Positions 57,306 to 64,000 of a DNA stretch of 64,000 nt are shown here, piece by piece; the stretch's first letter is position 1; each line of letters begins with the position of its first letter. The notes under the pieces are model-generated. The model did not search any database, was not told the DNA's origin, and saw only the letters and a program-made list of their open reading frames with translations. A program made the position numbers and the translations under genes. Source of the stretch: Curtobacterium sp. VKM Ac-1393 (lineage in GTDB: Bacteria; Actinomycetota; Actinomycetes; Actinomycetales; Microbacteriaceae); NCBI RefSeq assembly GCF_015350995.1, contig NZ_JADKRW010000005.1, positions 186,001 through 250,000 on the forward strand, in the 5' to 3' direction.

Positions 57306-58849
57306 CGGATGAACACCCCGGCCAGCAGCACGCCGAGCAGACCGAGCACCGAGATGAGGCACTCGAGCACCGTCCACGTCTTGAACGTCTGCCCCACGGT
57401 GGTGCCCAGGTAGCCCTTCACCAGCCAGAACCCGGCGTCGTTCACGTGCGACAGGAACACCGAGCCCGCACCGATCGCCAGCACGAGCAGCGACGTCACC
57501 GGCGTGGACAGGTCCGCGGCGATCGGGGCCATGATGCCCGCGGCGGTGACGGTGGCGACCGTGGCGGAACCGGTGGCGACGCGCACCAGGGCCGACACGA
57601 CCCAGGCGACGAGCAGCACCGAGACGCCGGAGTCCTTCACGGCGTCGGCGATCACGCCGCCGATGCCCGTGTCGATGAGCACCTGCTTGAACCCACCGCC
57701 GGCACCGACGATGAGCAGGACCCCGGCGACCGGGGGCAGGGCGCTCTCGAGCGACTTCGCCACGGCGGAGCGGTCCATGCCGCCGCCGATCGCGAAGAAG
57801 ACCATCGCGTAGATCGCAGCGATGCCGATCGCGATCATCGGCGACCCGAGGAAGTCGAGCAGGCTCACCCACGAGCCGGCCGCGTCCGGCATCGTCGCCT
57901 CGCGGATGGCCTGGGCGAGCATGAGGACGACGGGCAGCAGGATGCCGACGAGCGCGACGGTGAAGGACGGGCTGCGGGGCTCGCTGATGACGCGCGTGAA
58001 GTCGCTCTTCCCGTTGGGGAGGGACGCGGTGTCCTGCGTGGCGGAGCCGCGCCGTGCCTCCCGTCCGCCCGAAGCGGGGTCCTGCGGACCGGACGCCGAC
58101 CCGGAGTCCGACCCACGCGACCCGAACAGGTCGGGGGCGGGGATGTCGACCCAGCGGGCGGCGAACTGCGCGAAGACCGGACCGGCCAGGATGACGACCG
58201 GGATCGCCAGCACGATGCCGAAGGCGAGCGTGGTGCCGAGGTTCGCGCCGACGGTCGAGATGGCGACGAGCGGGCCGGGGTGTGGCGGGACGAAGGCGTG
58301 CATCGTCGACAGGCCGACCAGGGCGGGCACGGCGATCTTCATGATCGGCACGGAACTGCGCTTGGCGACGAGCACGATGATCGGGATGAGGAGCACGAGG
58401 CCGACCTCGAAGAACATCGGCAGACCGATCAGTGCCCCGATCAGGGCCATCGTCCACGGCAGTGCCGCCTTCGACGACCTGCGGACGAGGGTGTCCACCA
58501 CGCGGTCGGCGGCACCCGAGTCGACGAGCATCTTGCCGAACATCGAGCCGAGACCGACCAGGATGCCGACGCTCGTCATCGTCGCGCCGAAGCCGTTGCC
58601 GAAGCTCACGACCGCCTTGTCCGGCGCGAGCCCCGCACCGATCCCGACGCCGAGGGCACCGATCACGAGCGCGATGAACGGGTGGACCTTGAGCCAGGTG
58701 ATGAGCGCGATGATCACGACGATGCCGACCAGGGCCGCGATGATCAGCTGCGGGATCGGACCGGACGGGTCGACTGTCTCGGTGCCACTGCCCTCGGCCG
58801 CGAGGACCGCGACGGGGTGGGCGAGCGCGTGGACTGGAGCGTGAGGCAT
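57302..58849 (-). CDS. gntP: gluconate:H+ symporter GntP with repeat-derived loop
   Basis: This 515-residue GntP-family permease has about 12 membrane helices and family blocks HPFIALVIGALGVGIGAG, AFVPPHPGPLVAISTVGANLG, GGGFKQVLIDTGIGGVIAD and GSATVATVTAAGIMAPI. An extra loop of about 55 residues (near 238-295, GSDSGSASGPQDPASGGREARRGSATQDT...) interrupts the usual order. The nearby DNA (58053-58067) matches the GGACGGGAGGC repeat arm. GGAAGGGG precedes ATG 58849. It forms an operon with gntK and is controlled by the divergent GntR. Confidence 0.93.
   Translation of the reverse strand: MPHAPVHALAHPVAVLAAEGSGTETVDPSGPIPQLIIAALVGIVVIIALITWLKVHPFIALVIGALGVGIGAGLAPDKAVVSFGNGFGATMTSVGILVGLGSMFGKMLVDSGAADRVVDTLVRRSSKAALPWTMALIGALIGLPMFFEVGLVLLIPIIVLVAKRSSVPIMKIAVPALVGLSTMHAFVPPHPGPLVAISTVGANLGTTLAFGIVLAIPVVILAGPVFAQFAARWVDIPAPDLFGSRGSDSGSASGPQDPASGGREARRGSATQDTASLPNGKSDFTRVISEPRSPSFTVALVGILLPVVLMLAQAIREATMPDAAGSWVSLLDFLGSPMIAIGIAAIYAMVFFAIGGGMDRSAVAKSLESALPPVAGVLLIVGAGGGFKQVLIDTGIGGVIADAVKDSGVSVLLVAWVVSALVRVATGSATVATVTAAGIMAPIAADLSTPVTSLLVLAIGAGSVFLSHVNDAGFWLVKGYLGTTVGQTFKTWTVLECLISVLGLLGVLLAGVFIR
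58053..58067. repeat. GGACGGGAGGC arm inside gntP
   Basis: CGTGCCTCCCGTCCG on the plus strand reads as CGGACGGGAGGCACG on the coding strand. It encodes GGREAR in the loop of the symporter, so the dispersed repeat has been absorbed in frame. Confidence 0.65.
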
Positions 58850-58936
58850 CGGTGCCCCTTCCTGGAGCCGCTGCCGCGCGGCTCCGTCGCCTTGGTGTCG
58901 AGGACGGCTGGCGCTGCACGAGCCGATCCTCAATAA

Positions 58937-58950
58937 TCTGATTAATCAGA
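58937..58950. promoter_or_regulatory. 14-bp palindrome, putative GntR operator
   Basis: TCTGATTAATCAGA is a perfect palindrome 88 bases from the gntP start and about 105 bases from the gntR start, in the 205-base divergent gap, the most A/T-rich stretch in the region. This fits the operator of a FadR-type GntR protein. Confidence 0.75.
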
Positions 58951-59054
58951 CTATACGACGATCTGCCGCGCGCCATCCGCTCTCCGTCGCAGTCTGCCGT
59001 TTCGATGGGACCGACGTCACGCCGACTGCGCGACCCGTACTGCATGGAGGAACG

Positions 59055-59753
59055 ATGCCCCCGGCCCGAGGACTCCACGCCCACGTGCTCGACACCCTCG
59101 GGCAGCGCATCGTCGACGGCGCGATCGACCCCGGCACGGTCGTCCGACCGGAGGCCGTGGCCCAGGAGTTCGGTGTGTCCCGGTCGGTCGTGCGCGAGGC
59201 GCTCCGCGTGCTGCAGTCCCTCGGACTCGTCGAACCCCGGCAGCGCGTCGGCACGCAGGTGCTCGGGATCGGGTCGTGGGAACTGCTCGCGCCGACCGTC
59301 ATCCGGTGGCGCGGCGCGTCGCCCGCCTACTTCGTGCAGCAGCGAGAACTGCTCGAACTGCGGCTCGGTGTGGAGCCCGTCGCGGCATCGCTGACCGCCG
59401 GCGGATCCGGCGCCGCAGCGGTCGCGCTGGCCGCCGGCGACATGCTCGACGCCTGCGGGCGCGAGGACAGCCGCGCCTACCTCGAGGCCGACGTCCGGTT
59501 CCACCGCGCCCTGCTCGCCGGGTCCGGCAACGCCGTGTTCGCGCACTTCGCCGGCACCGTCGAGGCGCTGCTGCGCACCCGCACCTCGGAGTCGCGGGAC
59601 ACGATCACGCGTTGGACGCGCGAGGCGGCGCTCCGGCACGAGGCCGTCGGGCGCGCGCTGGTGGCGGGTGACGGGGCCGCCGCGGCGGCCGCGACCACGG
59701 CGCTCGTGCGGATCACGCACGACGAGTTCACCGCCGAGGCGCCGCGCGGTTGA
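59055..59753 (+). CDS. gntR: FadR-type GntR regulator of the gluconate operon
   Basis: This 232-residue regulator has a winged helix-turn-helix GAIDPGTVVRPEAVAQEFGVSRSVVREALRVLQSLGLVEPRQRVGTQV and the FCD ligand domain (LLELRLGVEPVAASLTA, EADVRFHRALLAGSGNAVFAHFAGTVEALLRTR, LRHEAVGRALVAGDG). It probably represses gntP-gntK until gluconate or a gluconate-6-phosphate type ligand binds. The Arg/His ligands (EADVRFH, RHEAV) of FadR-type domains are present. GGAGGAACG precedes ATG 59055. Confidence 0.88.
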   Translation: MPPARGLHAHVLDTLGQRIVDGAIDPGTVVRPEAVAQEFGVSRSVVREALRVLQSLGLVEPRQRVGTQVLGIGSWELLAPTVIRWRGASPAYFVQQRELLELRLGVEPVAASLTAGGSGAAAVALAAGDMLDACGREDSRAYLEADVRFHRALLAGSGNAVFAHFAGTVEALLRTRTSESRDTITRWTREAALRHEAVGRALVAGDGAAAAAATTALVRITHDEFTAEAPRG

Positions 59754-60119
59754 CCGGGGCCGGGCCCGGGGCTGGGCCGGGTCCGGCCCGCTGCCGGGCC
59801 CGGCCCGCTGCCCGGGCGACACGCCGCAGGCGGTTCGCCCGGGTCGCACGACACGCCGCTGGCGGGTCGCCGCGGTTCCACGACACGGTGTCGGCGCGCG
59901 TCGAGGTGCCGAGATCTCGGAACCTCACGCGCCTGAGACGCGACCCACCGACGGACGGGAGGCCCGGGGACACGCCGCCACGGGCCTCCCGTCCGACCCG
60001 AGCCGGCCTGACGACACGCCACGCGTCGTCCGTCCAGGTCGCGTGACACGCTGTGCACCGCTGCCGCGGTGCGCAGATCTCGGAACCTCGGCGGCGCACG
60101 CCGGGCGCGCCGAACGCCG
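59754..60119. repeat. 366-bp gene-free region with paired hairpin repeats
   Basis: No gene is seen. It contains GGTTCCACGACA (59874-59885), a near-perfect 24-bp palindrome GAGGTGCCGAGA/TCTCGGAACCTC (59903-59926), and the clearest copy of the other element: GGACGGGAGGCCCG (59953-59966) facing its exact complement (59981-59994) across 14 bases. Another AGATCTCGGAACCTC copy (about 60073-60089) follows, next to the GNAT gene stop. The gap lies between gntR and the convergent GNAT gene. Confidence 0.85.
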
Positions 60120-60722
60120 CTACTTGCGCGCGAAGAGCCGGGGGCCGCGCAACCGCAGCCGCATCGTCACCGTGCCGAGCCACCGGTCGTACTTGTAGCC
60201 GACCTTGCCCATCCGGCCGACCTCCTCGAAGCCGAGCCGCTCGTGCAGGCGGATCGAGGCCTCGGCCTGGCGGTCGGCGATGACCGCGACGACCTCACGG
60301 ACCCCGGCGGCGCGGCACTCGTCGAGCAGCGCCTCCATGAGCGCACGCCCAAGCCCCTTGCCGCCGGACGCGGCACCGAGGTAGATCGAGTCCTCGACCA
60401 CGCGGTTCGACCGGTCACGCGGGTTCCAGGCGTCCACCAGGGCGTAGCCGAGGATCTGCCCAGCCGGGTTCTCGGCCACCAGGAAGGGCAGCTGGCGTTT
60501 CCGGATGTCGTCGTAGCGCTGCTTCCACCGGGCGAAGGTGAACGCCGACGGGTCGAAGGTCACCGACGAGTTGCGGACGTAGTGCGTGTGGATCTCACGC
60601 ACGTCGGGCAGGTCACTCGCCTCGGCCGCACGGATCCGGTACTCGAACGCGGTCTCGCTCGCCGGACGGGCACGCAGGTGTCGCGGCAGGATCCGCCGTC
60701 GCTGGTATTCCTCCTCGAGCAC
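60120..60722 (-). CDS. GNAT acetyltransferase, phosphinothricin-acetyltransferase-like
   Basis: This 200-residue GNAT protein has a PAT-like IHTHYVRNSSVTFDPSAF substrate block and acetyl-CoA loop GAASGGKGLGRALMEALLDECRAAG. Such proteins acetylate small amines; detoxification of L-phosphinothricin-like molecules is one known case but not shown here. GTG 60722 begins a long N-terminal basic helix (LEEEYQRRRILPRHLRARPASETAF) before the GNAT core. It is cotranscribed with ung, 10 bases downstream of the ung stop. Confidence 0.87.
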   Translation of the reverse strand: MLEEEYQRRRILPRHLRARPASETAFEYRIRAAEASDLPDVREIHTHYVRNSSVTFDPSAFTFARWKQRYDDIRKRQLPFLVAENPAGQILGYALVDAWNPRDRSNRVVEDSIYLGAASGGKGLGRALMEALLDECRAAGVREVVAVIADRQAEASIRLHERLGFEEVGRMGKVGYKYDRWLGTVTMRLRLRGPRLFARK

Positions 60723-60732
60723 GGACCCGAGC

Positions 60733-61419
60733 CTACTGAGCGGGCAGCGACCAGTCGACCGGCGCCGCACCCTGTTCCTGCAGCAGGGCGTTGACCTGCG
60801 AGAACGGACGGCTGCCGAAGAACCCCCGCGACGCGCTCAACGGGCTCGGATGGGCCGACGCCACCACCGGGGTGTCGCCGAGCAGCGGCCGGACCGACGC
60901 GGCCTGCGCGCCCCAGAGCACGGCGACGAGCGGGGTCGCCCGGGCGACGAGCGCGCGGACGGCCTGGTCGGTGACGGCCTCCCACCCCTTGCCGCGGTGG
61001 CTGCCAGCGTCACCCGCACGCACCGTGAGCACCCGGTTGAGCAGCAGGACGCCCTGGTCCGACCAGGCGCGGAGGTCACCGTGCGCGGGCGGGGTCACGC
61101 CGACGTCGGCGGCGAGCTCCTTGTAGATGTTCGCCAGGCTGCGTGGCACCGGACGGACCGCGGGGTCGACGGCGAACGACAGCCCGATCGGGTTGCCCGG
61201 TGTCGGGTACGGGTCCTGGCCGACGACGAGCACCTTCACGGCGTCGAAGGGTGTGGTGAACGCCCGCAGCACGTCCGCGCCGGCAGGCAGGTACGGGCGT
61301 CCGGACGCGGTCTCGTCGCGGAGCCAGGCACCCATGCGATGCACGTCGGCTTCCACGGGGGCGAGCGCCGTCGCCCAGCCGGGGTCGACCAGGTCGGCGA
61401 GCGGCCGCGGCTCGACCAC
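60733..61419 (-). CDS. ung: uracil-DNA glycosylase
   Basis: This 228-residue family-1 UDG removes uracil from DNA. It has catalytic [22 protein letters not shown] (GQDPYH-like with Thr) and the [21 protein letters not shown] motif. It has the extended N-terminus found in actinobacterial Ung. It lies between an S51 peptidase gene and a GNAT gene on the same strand. Confidence 0.95.
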   Translation of the reverse strand: MVEPRPLADLVDPGWATALAPVEADVHRMGAWLRDETASGRPYLPAGADVLRAFTTPFDAVKVLVVGQDPYPTPGNPIGLSFAVDPAVRPVPRSLANIYKELAADVGVTPPAHGDLRAWSDQGVLLLNRVLTVRAGDAGSHRGKGWEAVTDQAVRALVARATPLVAVLWGAQAASVRPLLGDTPVVASAHPSPLSASRGFFGSRPFSQVNALLQEQGAAPVDWSLPAQ

Positions 61420-61421
61420 GG

Positions 61422-62141
61422 CTACGCGCCCATCGTGGCGACGGACACCGACTCCTCGCCGGCCATGACCCGCCAGACGCTGCCGGTGCCGCGGACCTCG
61501 AGCGCGCCCTCGCCGACGACCAGGGCGGTGTCCTCGTCGATCGCCAGACCGGCGGTGACGAACTCGGCCTCGGCGCTCGCGATCAGTCGCGCGAGGGTGC
61601 CGGCCTGGACCGCGTGGACGTCGATGGTCAGGTCGACCAGACCGAGGCCCTCGCGGAGTTCGACCTCGTCGAGCCCTTCGGAGGCTGCTTCGGGGCAGAT
61701 CTCGACGCCGCCGATGCGCCAGCCGCCCACGAGCGCGCGGTCAGCGGCGATCATCGCGCCGGCCGAGTAGCCCAGGTAGGGCAGGCCGTCGGCGACGAGC
61801 AGCCGGAGCTGGTCGACGAGCGGTGCGATGGCTCCGAGGTAGTCGGGGGTGACCCCGCCGCCGACGACGAGTGCGTCGACGTCACTCAGGACGGTGGTGT
61901 CGAACACCTGACCGGCCGCGACCTCGGTGACGACGACCTCGGCCGCGCGGGCGCCACCGAGCACCTCGGCGATGTCGGCGGTCGACGACGGACTGCCGCC
62001 GTCGGGGCCGGCCACGGAGAGCAGGGCGATGCGCGGGACCGTGCGGCCGACGGCGGCCGAGCGTGCGGTCGCCTCGGCGAGGAACGGGGCAGCGGCGTCC
62101 GAGGCGGCGAAGGGTCCGCCGCCGACGAGGTGGATGCTCAC
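61422..62141 (-). CDS. S51-family peptidase (cyanophycinase/dipeptidase-E like)
   Basis: This 239-residue protein has glutamine-amidotransferase-like PARF fold: [46 protein letters not shown], with the Ser nucleophile in GYSAGA. The N-terminus is VSIHLVGGG. Relatives hydrolyse dipeptides, alpha-aspartyl peptides or cyanophycin; the substrate here is unknown. GTG 62141 overlaps the PRTase stop by four bases. Confidence 0.85.
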   Translation of the reverse strand: MSIHLVGGGPFAASDAAAPFLAEATARSAAVGRTVPRIALLSVAGPDGGSPSSTADIAEVLGGARAAEVVVTEVAAGQVFDTTVLSDVDALVVGGGVTPDYLGAIAPLVDQLRLLVADGLPYLGYSAGAMIAADRALVGGWRIGGVEICPEAASEGLDEVELREGLGLVDLTIDVHAVQAGTLARLIASAEAEFVTAGLAIDEDTALVVGEGALEVRGTGSVWRVMAGEESVSVATMGA

Positions 62142-62671
62142 GACTCGGCCGTCACCGGTGCGAGGGCGCTCCAGGGGAACGTGATCCAGCCGTCGACCCG
62201 GCGCCACACGTGGTCGGGTTCGAGGACGGTGCCGGGCTTCGAGTACAGGCAAGCGCTGCGCACGTCGGCACCGGCGCCCGCGATGATGTCCACCACGAGG
62301 CGCAGGGTCCGGCCGGAGTCGGACACGTCGTCGACGACGAGGACGCGCTTGCCGGCCAGGCTCGGGGCGTCGAGCGCGGGTGCGAGCACGACGGGCTCGT
62401 CGAGGCGCTGCTCGACGTCGGTGTAGAACTCGACGTTGATCGAGCCGCACTCCTTGGTGCCGAGCGCGTAGGCCACGGCACCGGCGATGATCAGCCCACC
62501 GCGGGCGACGGCGACGACGACCTCGGGTTCGAAGCCGGAGGACAGCACGTCCTTCGCGAGTAGGCGAGCGGCGTCACCGAACTCCAGCCATCCGAGCACC
62601 TCGGGCCCGCTCGTCACGGTCACGGTCGACTGAGCCGGGGCCGTGGGCTCGGGTTCGCTGCTGATCGGCAT
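62138..62671 (-). CDS. phosphoribosyltransferase family protein
   Basis: This 177-residue protein has a PRPP-binding loop VLVVDDVSDSGRTLRLVVDII, the N-terminal substrate-side VVVAVARGGLIIAGAVAYALG and a C-terminal ITFPWSAL typical of hypoxanthine/xanthine PRTase relatives. It salvages a purine or similar base. It is coupled with the S51 peptidase gene. Confidence 0.88.
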   Translation of the reverse strand: MPISSEPEPTAPAQSTVTVTSGPEVLGWLEFGDAARLLAKDVLSSGFEPEVVVAVARGGLIIAGAVAYALGTKECGSINVEFYTDVEQRLDEPVVLAPALDAPSLAGKRVLVVDDVSDSGRTLRLVVDIIAGAGADVRSACLYSKPGTVLEPDHVWRRVDGWITFPWSALAPVTAES

Positions 62672-62751
62672 CCGACCACGGTACCGGCAGGGACCCCGCG
62701 CCCGCGACCCGTGGCCACCGCCCGGGCGGTGCGCACGGGCGGCGCGTGGGA

Positions 62752-63525
62752 TCAGCGCGGCGTGAGCGTCCCGCGAGCGAGCTTGTGCTGCGCCGACTGC
62801 GCGACCGGCCGGATCGTGATCAGGTCGAGGTTCACGTGCGCCGGCAGCTCCACCGCGTGCACGATCGCCTCGGCGACGTCGTCGGCCACGAGCGGCCCCG
62901 GCACGTCGTCGTAGACCGCTGCAGCCTTCTGCTCGTCGCCGCGGAACCGCGTGAGCGCGAACTCGTCGGTCTTCACCAGGCCGGGAGCGACCTCCACGAC
63001 GCGGATCGGTTCGCCGTTCAGCTCGAGCCGGAGTGCGCCGACCAGGGCGTGCTCGGCGAACTTCGCGGCGTTGTAGCCGCCACCGTTCTCGTACGCCACG
63101 AAGCCGGCCGTGCTCGTGACGGTGACGATGTCCGCTCCCCCGCCCTGTCGGGCACGGTCCCGCAGGTGCGGCAGCAGCGCCGCGACGACCCGCTTCGTGC
63201 CGATCACGTTCACCTCGAACATGGCGCGCCAGTCGTCGACGTCCGAGTCCTCGACACTCGCCGAGCCGAACGCGCCGCCGGCGTTGTTCACGAGCACGTC
63301 CGCGCCGCCGAGCTCCGCGACACGGGCGGCGAGCGCCTCGACGTCGGCGGCGCTCGTGATGTCCGCGACCAGGATGTCCGCCCCGGTCTCCGCGGCGAGC
63401 GCCTCGAGCTTCGACGCGCGGCGGGCGACGGCGAGCACGTCCCAACCCCGCGACCGGAACAGCCGGACGGTGGCCGCCCCGATGCCCGAGCTCGCTCCGG
63501 TGACGACTGCGCGCCGTGCTGCCAT
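62752..63525 (-). CDS. short-chain dehydrogenase/reductase
   Basis: This 257-residue classical SDR has cofactor site AVVTGASSGIGAATVRLF, NNAG motif VLVNNAGGAFG and catalytic YNAAKFAEH with Ser in VTSTAGF. The GASSGIGAATV start favours NADP. ATG 63525 follows an AGGAGG-type site. The substrate is unknown. Confidence 0.9.
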   Translation of the reverse strand: MAARRAVVTGASSGIGAATVRLFRSRGWDVLAVARRASKLEALAAETGADILVADITSAADVEALAARVAELGGADVLVNNAGGAFGSASVEDSDVDDWRAMFEVNVIGTKRVVAALLPHLRDRARQGGGADIVTVTSTAGFVAYENGGGYNAAKFAEHALVGALRLELNGEPIRVVEVAPGLVKTDEFALTRFRGDEQKAAAVYDDVPGPLVADDVAEAIVHAVELPAHVNLDLITIRPVAQSAQHKLARGTLTPR

Positions 63526-63648
63526 GTGATCTGCCTCCTGCGTCGGTGACCAGGGCGCGTGACGGCCCGGCCCGACCACCGTACCGAGCGGGACCGTTCC
63601 CGCACCGCGCCGAGCCGTCCAGGTCACGATCCGGTAACGTGACCGACG

Positions 63649-64000
63649 ATGACGACGGATGCCGCCCCTCCCGCCCCCTCGGCCCCGGCGACGCAGCTCG
63701 AACCCGGCCGGGCCCCGCGCCGTATCCCGATGTGGGACACGGCGCGCTTCGTCGCGGTGACCCTCGTCGTGATCGGCCACGCGATCCAGCGGCAGACGCC
63801 GGCGAGCGAACACGCCCTGGCGCTGTACACGTTCATCTACGCGTTCCACATGCCCGCGTTCGGCGTGATCAGCGGGTACTTCTCGTCGGCGGACACCCCG
63901 ACGGCGAAGCGGATGCGCCGCACGATCACGGACATCGTCGTGCCGTACATCATCATGCAGACGATCTGGACCGTGGTGCAGGGCATCGTCGAGGGCGGCA
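63649..64000 (+). CDS. acyltransferase-3 family membrane protein, cut by right edge
   Basis: Only the first 117 residues are in the window. It has a Pro/Ala-rich cytoplasmic N-terminus, then RIPMWDTARFVAVTLVVIGHAIQRQ, with the catalytic-type His of acyltransferase 3, and a TYFHMPAFGVISGYF-like helix and RMRRTITDIVVPYIIM. These membrane enzymes acetylate glycans or lipids. TAACGT eight bases before ATG 63649 suggests a leaderless message. Confidence 0.8.
   Translation, partial: MTTDAAPPAPSAPATQLEPGRAPRRIPMWDTARFVAVTLVVIGHAIQRQTPASEHALALYTFIYAFHMPAFGVISGYFSSADTPTAKRMRRTITDIVVPYIIMQTIWTVVQGIVEGG

Noticed and set aside
60120-60722. Naming the GNAT protein as a phosphinothricin resistance gene
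   Set aside because: PAT-like motifs are shared by many acetyltransferases with other substrates; only a family call is supported.

Overview
This is a GC-rich (roughly 70%) actinobacterial chromosome segment. The gene order, the heavily G/C-ending codons, the many start codons sitting 6-8 bases after a TANNNT box (leaderless mRNAs) and the protein content (Lsr2-type DNA-binding domain, Pls-type synthetase, PspA, mycobacterial-type chorismate mutase) suggest Microbacteriaceae, perhaps a Curtobacterium-like plant-associated genus. The genus is an inference from memory, not a search result.

Positions 1-24,300 are the conserved actinobacterial housekeeping run, almost all on the minus strand. 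Read 5' to 3' it goes: tRNA-Arg nearby, argS, a DUF2993 protein, lysA, hom, thrC, thrB, rho, prfA, prmC, (one inserted plus-strand HAD gene), a Sua5/TsaC-type synthase, wecA-like, atpI-like, atpB-E-F-H-A-G-D-C, yaaA, a membrane protein, and an FHA-domain protein cut by the left edge. It links translation termination, threonine/lysine synthesis, an undecaprenyl-phosphate glycan step and the complete F1Fo ATP synthase.

Positions 24,300-32,500 hold a lipoprotein, tRNA-Arg(CCG), and what looks like a small non-alpha poly-amino-acid locus. It comprises a Pls/epsilon-poly-lysine-type membrane NRPS (A-T-membrane core with three beta-helix domains), an M1 metallopeptidase, a divergent HTH regulator/methionine aminopeptidase pair sharing one palindromic operator, and a Sfp-type phosphopantetheinyl transferase that could prime the carrier domain. 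Positions 32,500-38,400 carry envelope-stress type genes (TPM-domain membrane protein, PspA), an arginase-fold protein without its metal ligands, a flavin disulfide reductase and a small HExxH protein.

Positions 38,900-46,800 carry an iron-boxed siderophore pair (ATPase plus siderophore-interacting protein), an alpha/beta hydrolase and a five-gene peptide ABC transporter operon. Positions 47,000-51,900 hold an amidase, then a coupled operon of secreted proteins (DUF1906 protein, 62-aa protein, secreted chorismate mutase). This operon diverges from a TetR regulator fused to an Lsr2 C-terminal DNA-binding domain, with a perfect 16-bp palindrome midway between them. Positions 51,900-64,000 carry an NmrA-like protein, an ABC-F ATPase, an L,D-transpeptidase, a BKACE enzyme, a gluconate uptake/kinase operon with a divergent GntR regulator, then GNAT, ung, an S51 peptidase, a phosphoribosyltransferase, an SDR, and an acyltransferase cut by the right edge.

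The most unusual non-coding feature is a set of dispersed palindromic repeats. One is a GGACGGGAGGCCCG hairpin, often next to a GAGGTTCC/GGAACCTC or GAGGTTGC/GCAACCTC hairpin. They fill the larger intergenic gaps (11.96-12.19, 24.86-25.2, 38.4-38.98, 59.75-60.12 kb), and some copies are read in frame inside proteins (GntP, the Pls-like synthetase).
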